NCBI GenBank assembly: GCA_039026975.1
Contig: JBCCLI010000196.1
Location: 1-11,614, forward strand
Reading direction: 5' to 3'
Length of the DNA: 11,614 nucleotides
Origin: JBCBKZ01 sp039026975
Lineage (GTDB): Bacteria; Bacteroidota; Bacteroidia; J057
Part shown: piece after piece, positions 7,188 to 11,614 of the stretch
Position numbering within the stretch: the stretch's first letter is position 1
Layout of the letters: the number at the start of each line of letters is the position of its first letter
Program-made: the position numbers and the translations under genes
The notes under the pieces: model-generated
Database searches by the model: none
Told to the model about the DNA's origin: nothing
The model's input: only the letters and a program-made list of their open reading frames with translations

Positions 7188-8363
7188 TCATACCCCACTT
7201 CTCAATATCCCTAACTCTAATCCTCTTAGTTCTGCCAGTCCACGTAATCTACCAATGGCGGAATAGCCTGGATTAGTTTGTTTATGCAGGTCATCTAGCA
7301 TCTGATGACCGTGGTCAGGACGGATCGCTATTTTTTTCCCTGAAGCACTTTGCACCTTCAGCAAAGCTTTCATGACAGCATACATATCCACATCTCCTTC
7401 TAAATGCGGCGCTTCATAGAAGTTGCCAAGAGCATCTTTTTTGGTAGCCCGCAGATGGACAAAGTTGATTCTGGCACCTAATTCCGTAACCATGGCTGGT
7501 AGATCATTATCTACTCTCGCCCCAAAAGAACCCGTACAAAAGCATACCCCATTGGCAGGTGAATCCACTGACGTAAGAATAGTTTTCGCATCAGCCAGTG
7601 TGCTCATGATTCTAGGTAATCCTAGGAGGGGAAAGGGTGGATCATCAGGATGTATGGCCATTTGCATATTACTGGCCTCCGCCACGGGAATGATCTCCTT
7701 CAGAAACTTAATAAGATTTTCCTTAAGCTGATGCGCATGAATGCCCTCATAGGTGGCTAAGACCTTTCTGAAGGTATCCAGAGAATCATTGCTTTCAACC
7801 GTTCCGCCAGGGAGACCTGCAATGATGTACTTAATAAGCTGCTCTTGATCTTGCTCACTCATGTGCGCGAACCGCCCTTCTGCAGCTGCCTGCTCCTCAG
7901 CAGTGTACTCCTTATGGGCATTCTCTCGCTTAAGGATAAACAACTCAAAGGCCATAAAGGCAGCTCTATCAAAGTATAACGCCTTGGCGCCGTCAGGCAT
8001 AAGGTGATCTAAATCTGTCCTTACCCAGTCCATAACAGGCATGAAATTATACACAATGGTTTCTATGCCACAGCTGGAAAGGTTACGAATGCATGCTTTA
8101 TAATTCTCTATGTATTTCTGAAAATCTCCACTCCTCCTCTTGATATCCTCATGTACAGGCACACTCTCCACAATAGACCATACCAAGCCTGCTTCCTCAA
8201 TGATGGCTTTTCTCTTCTGGATTTCAGCTACAGACCAACTCTCTCCATTGGGGATATGGTGTAGGGCACTTACCACATCCGTAGCCCCTGCTTGCCGTAC
8301 ATCTGACAGGCTGACGGGATCATCAGGCCCATACCATCTCCATGATTCTGTTAATTGTATCAT
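7188..8363 (-). CDS. uxuA: Mannonate dehydratase
   Basis: The 391-residue product matches the length of UxuA (E. coli 394). It catalyses D-mannonate to 2-keto-3-deoxy-D-gluconate plus water, in the hexuronate branch of sugar-acid catabolism. Visible signatures: MIQLTESWRWYGPDDPVSL at the N-terminus, typical of the family start; IETIVYNFMPVMDWVRTDL (100-118); HPDDPPFPLLGLPRI (238-252); GVCFCTGSFGAR (272-283); NFVHLRA (300-306); and IRPDHGHQMLDD (347-358). His238, Cys276, His303 and Asp350 correspond to the Mn-binding set known for ManD, so the active site appears complete. The gene stands alone on the minus strand, convergent with the permease/FAH group and divergent from the BNR protein. No uronate isomerase, fructuronate reductase or KDG kinase is present in the window, so the rest of the pathway must lie elsewhere. 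Confidence 0.97.
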   Translation of the reverse strand: MIQLTESWRWYGPDDPVSLSDVRQAGATDVVSALHHIPNGESWSVAEIQKRKAIIEEAGLVWSIVESVPVHEDIKRRSGDFQKYIENYKACIRNLSSCGIETIVYNFMPVMDWVRTDLDHLMPDGAKALYFDRAAFMAFELFILKRENAHKEYTAEEQAAAEGRFAHMSEQDQEQLIKYIIAGLPGGTVESNDSLDTFRKVLATYEGIHAHQLKENLIKFLKEIIPVAEASNMQMAIHPDDPPFPLLGLPRIMSTLADAKTILTSVDSPANGVCFCTGSFGARVDNDLPAMVTELGARINFVHLRATKKDALGNFYEAPHLEGDVDMYAVMKALLKVQSASGKKIAIRPDHGHQMLDDLHKQTNPGYSAIGRLRGLAELRGLELGILRSGV

Positions 8364-8531
8364 ACCTAACTATTGAATTCTGAATGTTCTCTCTAAAGAT
8401 GACGTAATTCTTCTATCCATGACTTACAAAATATATGGAATCTACTATCTGAAGTAGGAAAAAAGGCCGCTTCTATCTAATTTAAAACTTATAAACAAAC
8501 GCTAATTCACGTCAACACTAAAGTCATACAA
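8364..8531. promoter_or_regulatory. Divergent promoter region between uxuA and the BNR-protein gene
   Basis: Both flanking genes start outward from this 168-bp A/T-rich spacer, so it must contain both promoters. No exact TAnnTTTG Bacteroidota -7 box was found at a convincing distance in either direction. Small dyads are present: CTACT(8442-8446)/AGTAG(8453-8457) and TCCAT(8416-8420)/ATGGA(8435-8439). They could be regulator sites but are short enough to be chance. Confidence 0.35.
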
Positions 8532-11500
8532 ATGAAAAGGAATACCGCTTTTTTGCTTTCCCTATTCCTGTGTTTGATGATTATTATTCCCAATCAGACA
8601 CAAGCCCAAAGAAAGAAAAAACAGAAAGTAGAAGAACTCCCCACCCTCACCTATGAGGAATCCCTTTATGATGCCCTGGAATACAGACTGGTGGGACCCT
8701 TTAGAGGGGGAAGGTCTTGTGCTGTTACAGGTGTGAAGGGCATCCCCAACAGGTTTTATTTCGGATCTGCTGGAGGAGGAATCTGGAGAACAGATGATGG
8801 AGGTTCTACTTGGAAAAACGTATCAGACGGATTTTTCGGAGGGTCCATAGGAGCCATTGCCGTGGCAGAATCTGATCCCAATGTCATCTTTGTAGGAGGA
8901 GGGGAAAAAACCGTCAGAGGAAATGTCTCTTTCGGTTATGGAATCTGGAAGTCTACAGACGCCGGAAAAACCTGGACTAATATGGGGCTGAATGAGTCTC
9001 GGCATGTAGGTAGAATCCGCATCCATCCCCAGAACCCGAATGTAGTTTATGCTGCAGTCATGGGTGACCTCTTCAAGTCTTCTGAAGAAAGAGGCGTCTA
9101 TAAGAGTACAGATGGTGGACAGAACTGGGAGAAAGTGCTGTTTGCAAATGAGGATGCGGGAGCAGTTGACTTACTGCTAGACCCTAATAATGCGAGGATA
9201 GTCTATGCTTCTACCTGGAGAATTAGGCGTACCCCTTACAGCCTGGACAGTGGCGGTGAAGGATCTGGCCTCTGGAAAAGTACGGACGGAGGAGAAAACT
9301 GGACTGAGCTGACAGATAATAAAGGGATGCCTAATACCCCTCACGGCATTATAGGCGTAGCCGTAGCTGCCGGAAACTCTGACAGAATATGGGCTCTCAT
9401 AGAAGCCAAAGACGGAGGCGTATACCGCTCGGATGATGGAGGAGAAAACTGGAGTAGAATTAATGAAAGCAGGGCCCTACGCCAAAGGGCTTGGTATTAT
9501 ACCCGTATCATAGCTGATACCAAAGACCCTGAGGTAGTATATGTTATGAACGTAGACTACCAAAAGTCTACAGACGGAGGGAAGACCTTTAAAAATGCAC
9601 GCGCACCCCATGGCGACCACCATACCCTTTGGGTAGCGCCTGAAGATCCCCAGAGAATGATCATAGGAGATGATGGTGGTGCACAGGTGAGCTTTGATGG
9701 TGGTGAGAATTGGTCTACTTACCATAACCAGCCTACCTCACAGTTTTACCGTGTTACTACGGATAACCACTTTCCCTATCGCATACTCGCTGCTCAGCAG
9801 GATAATTCTACTGTGAGAATAGCCCATAGAACAGGTAGTAGAAGCATAGGCGAAAGGGACTGGGAACCTTCTGCAGGAGGTGAGAGTGCCCACCTGGCTT
9901 CTCATCCTGAGAATCCAGAAATAGTATTTGGAGGGTCTTACGGCGGCTTCCTCACCATGGTAAATCATGAAACAGATGAGGTAAAAGCCGTCAATGTGTG
10001 GCCAGACAACCCTATGGGATATGGTGCAGAAGGCATGAAGTACCGCTTCCAGTGGAACTTCCCCATTTTCTTCTCTCCCCATGATCCTAATAAGCTGTAC
10101 GTGGCCTCTAACCATTTACATGTCAGCTATGACATGGGCGCCAGTTGGGATATCATCAGCCCAGATCTTACCAGAAATGATTCTGCCAGACTCGTTTCTT
10201 CTGGTGGTCCTATTACCCAGGATAATACAGGCGTAGAATACTACTGTACCATCTTTGCTACTACTGAGTCTCAGTATGAGAAAGACCTGTTATGGGCTGG
10301 ATCTGATGATGGACTTATGCATGTATCTACGGACGGTGGTAAGAACTGGGATAATGTTACCCCTTCTGACATGCCGGAATGGATGATGTTCAATAGCGTA
10401 GATCCTGATCCATTTGAGAAGGGAGCAGCGTTTGTGGCAGGGACTCGCTATAAGCTAGGCGATTATACTCCTTATCTCTACCATGTAACCAACTATGGAA
10501 AAAATTGGAGGAAGATTACCAGTGGGATAGAAAGAGAACATTTTACCCGTGTAGTCAGAGCTGACCCTGATAAGGAAGGCTTACTCTATGCAGGTACGGA
10601 GACAGGCATGTATATCTCCTTTGATGAAGGGAATAGTTGGAAGCCGTTCCAGTTAAACCTCCCTACTGTGCCCATTACTGACCTAACACTCAAGAATAAG
10701 AACCTGGTAGTAGCTACTCAGGGAAGATCTTTATGGATCATTGATGACCTGAGCCCCCTTCACCAGATGTCTGATAAAGTAGCTGAGGCAGATAAGTATC
10801 TCTTCATCCCACTTGACAGCTACCGGATGAGTGGCGGTTCCAGCTCACGTCCTAACTATAGAGAAGGGAAAAACCATCCCGGGGGCGTAATGACCTACTT
10901 TTATCTGGCAGAGGAGCCTGATTCTGCTGGTGTGCAGCTGGTATACCTAACAGAGTCAGGGGAAGAGATCAAAAGATTCTCCACTACTGCCAAAGAAAAG
11001 TCTGCTAAGCTGGAAGCCAAGAAAGGCATGAACTACTTCAACTGGAATATGCGCTATGCAGATGCAGAAAGCTTCAAGGGACTCATTATGTGGGCGGGGC
11101 AGCTGAGTGGCCCTAAAGCAGTTCCCGGAGTATATAGAGTGAGAATGGTAGCAGGAGCTGACTCCATGGAGCAGACCTTCAACATTCTTAAGGACCCCAG
11201 AACAGATGCCAGTATATCAGATATGCAAAAACAGTTTGACTTACTGATTAGTGTGAGGGACAAGCTTACTGAAACTCATCAGGCCATCAAAGACATCCGA
11301 GACCTGAAAGAGCAGATGGGTAGCTACACTGACCGTTTGAAGGAGGATGAGAATATGAAAGATGTGCTGGAAGAGGCAGAAGGCATAGAGGAGCGTATTT
11401 CTATGATAGAGAAAAACCTGTATCAGGTGAAAAACCGCTCCCGTCAAGACCCCCTCAACTACCCCATTAAGCTGAATAATAAGCTGGCACACTTATCCCG

Positions 11501-11614
11501 TCTGGTAGGGGTAGGAGATGGTGCCCCTACTCAGCAAGCTCAGGAGTTCTACCAGGAAGTAACGGAGAAGATAGATGAGCAGCTCAGCAGTTGGTATGAG
11601 GTCGTAGAAAATGA
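8532..11614 (+). CDS. Secreted BNR/Asp-box (VPS10/sortilin-like) beta-propeller protein, 3' end cut off
   Basis: The frame runs uninterrupted from the ATG at 8532 to the window end (1,027 codons), so the C-terminus is missing. Residues 1-25 are a signal peptide (MKRN, hydrophobic core to I19, cleavage likely after TQA), so the product is exported. Residues ~40-740 carry at least ten Asp-box motifs (S/T-x-D-x-G-x-T/N-W), starting at residues 87, 141, 192, 250, 300, 346, 387, 532, 599 and 696, plus a degenerate one near 652, which indicates one or two large beta-propellers. A later part (~760-880) looks beta-rich, and ~895-1027 is helical and charged with coiled-coil character. The layout matches the ~1,050-residue WD40/YVTN/BNR-like proteins common in Bacteroidota, often labelled glycosyl hydrolase without enzymatic proof; about 20-60 residues are probably missing. 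No catalytic residues can be assigned. Confidence 0.9.
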   Translation, partial: MKRNTAFLLSLFLCLMIIIPNQTQAQRKKKQKVEELPTLTYEESLYDALEYRLVGPFRGGRSCAVTGVKGIPNRFYFGSAGGGIWRTDDGGSTWKNVSDGFFGGSIGAIAVAESDPNVIFVGGGEKTVRGNVSFGYGIWKSTDAGKTWTNMGLNESRHVGRIRIHPQNPNVVYAAVMGDLFKSSEERGVYKSTDGGQNWEKVLFANEDAGAVDLLLDPNNARIVYASTWRIRRTPYSLDSGGEGSGLWKSTDGGENWTELTDNKGMPNTPHGIIGVAVAAGNSDRIWALIEAKDGGVYRSDDGGENWSRINESRALRQRAWYYTRIIADTKDPEVVYVMNVDYQKSTDGGKTFKNARAPHGDHHTLWVAPEDPQRMIIGDDGGAQVSFDGGENWSTYHNQPTSQFYRVTTDNHFPYRILAAQQDNSTVRIAHRTGSRSIGERDWEPSAGGESAHLASHPENPEIVFGGSYGGFLTMVNHETDEVKAVNVWPDNPMGYGAEGMKYRFQWNFPIFFSPHDPNKLYVASNHLHVSYDMGASWDIISPDLTRNDSARLVSSGGPITQDNTGVEYYCTIFATTESQYEKDLLWAGSDDGLMHVSTDGGKNWDNVTPSDMPEWMMFNSVDPDPFEKGAAFVAGTRYKLGDYTPYLYHVTNYGKNWRKITSGIEREHFTRVVRADPDKEGLLYAGTETGMYISFDEGNSWKPFQLNLPTVPITDLTLKNKNLVVATQGRSLWIIDDLSPLHQMSDKVAEADKYLFIPLDSYRMSGGSSSRPNYREGKNHPGGVMTYFYLAEEPDSAGVQLVYLTESGEEIKRFSTTAKEKSAKLEAKKGMNYFNWNMRYADAESFKGLIMWAGQLSGPKAVPGVYRVRMVAGADSMEQTFNILKDPRTDASISDMQKQFDLLISVRDKLTETHQAIKDIRDLKEQMGSYTDRLKEDENMKDVLEEAEGIEERISMIEKNLYQVKNRSRQDPLNYPIKLNNKLAHLSRLVGVGDGAPTQQAQEFYQEVTEKIDEQLSSWYEVVEN
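8790..10640 (+). repeat. Array of Asp-box (BNR) protein repeats
   Basis: Within the large exported protein, the eight-residue Asp-box recurs: TDDGGSTW (8790), STDAGKTW (8952), STDGGQNW (9105), STDGGENW (9279), SDDGGENW (9429), STDGGKTF (9567), SFDGGENW (9690), SYDMGASW (10125), STDGGKNW (10326) and SFDEGNSW (10617). The first seven are 41-58 residues apart, one per propeller blade; a gap of 145 residues separates the seventh and eighth, suggesting a boundary between two propellers. These are protein-level repeats, not DNA duplications, since codons differ between copies. Confidence 0.75.

Noticed and set aside
8823..10115. Three minus-strand open frames (8823-9026, 9477-9725, 9738-10115)
   Set aside because: They lie antisense inside the BNR-protein gene, show no recognisable motif and have low-complexity, unnatural-looking composition; the plus-strand frame is clearly the coding one.
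11054..11492. Two overlapping minus-strand open frames
   Set aside because: Antisense to the helical C-terminal part of the BNR protein, with no domain features; shadows of the real gene.
1..11614. CRISPR array, insertion sequence, integrase, tRNA or defence-system genes
   Set aside because: Looked for regular direct repeats, transposase-like motifs and terminal inverted repeats; none was seen. The window appears to be ordinary chromosomal metabolic and envelope genes.

Overview
The window looks like a chromosomal stretch from a member of the Bacteroidota, probably a Cytophagales-type bacterium. This is inferred from the gene set: a BlaI repressor paired with an M56/M23 metallopeptidase fusion, a SPII lipoprotein with a DUF922-like fold, a ~1,000-residue secreted BNR-propeller protein and an enolase-superfamily dipeptide epimerase. 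The absence of clear Shine-Dalgarno sequences before most starts agrees with this. Base composition is moderate and no mobile element, tRNA, rRNA or CRISPR array was seen.

Layout. (1) 2-763 (+) is the 3' part of a D-lactate-dehydrogenase-like 2-hydroxyacid dehydrogenase. (2) 894-1745 (+) is a lipoprotein whose second half resembles a DUF922 zinc-protease domain in which all expected zinc-binding histidines are replaced. (3) 3490-1825 (-) is a two-gene operon, a BlaI-type repressor followed by a membrane M56 protease fused to a periplasmic M23 peptidoglycan endopeptidase domain. (4) 3617-6975 (+) is a probable three-gene operon: dipeptide epimerase, GntP-family permease and FAH-superfamily enzyme. 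It is divergent from blaI, and the 126-bp spacer holds a perfect ACTATA-TT-TATAGT dyad plus a further TATAGT half-site exactly 20 bp away. (5) 8363-7188 (-) is mannonate dehydratase (uxuA), ending at a strong 16-bp-stem intrinsic terminator. (6) 8532 to the window end (+) is a secreted BNR/Asp-box propeller protein, open at the right edge.

How the genes may work together. Two themes meet here. One is cell-wall peptide chemistry: BlaI/M56-M23 sensing and murein hydrolysis, and dipeptide epimerase, whose classical substrate is L-Ala-D-Glu from murein. The other is sugar-acid catabolism: GntP permease, an FAH enzyme similar to 2-keto-3-deoxy-sugar-acid dehydratases, and mannonate dehydratase. 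The epimerase is the link, since it sits first in the permease/FAH operon and shares a putative BlaI-operator region with the sensor operon. That link is the least ordinary idea in the window. Every individual family is known; the proposed coupling and the dead-protease lipoprotein are the parts worth testing.
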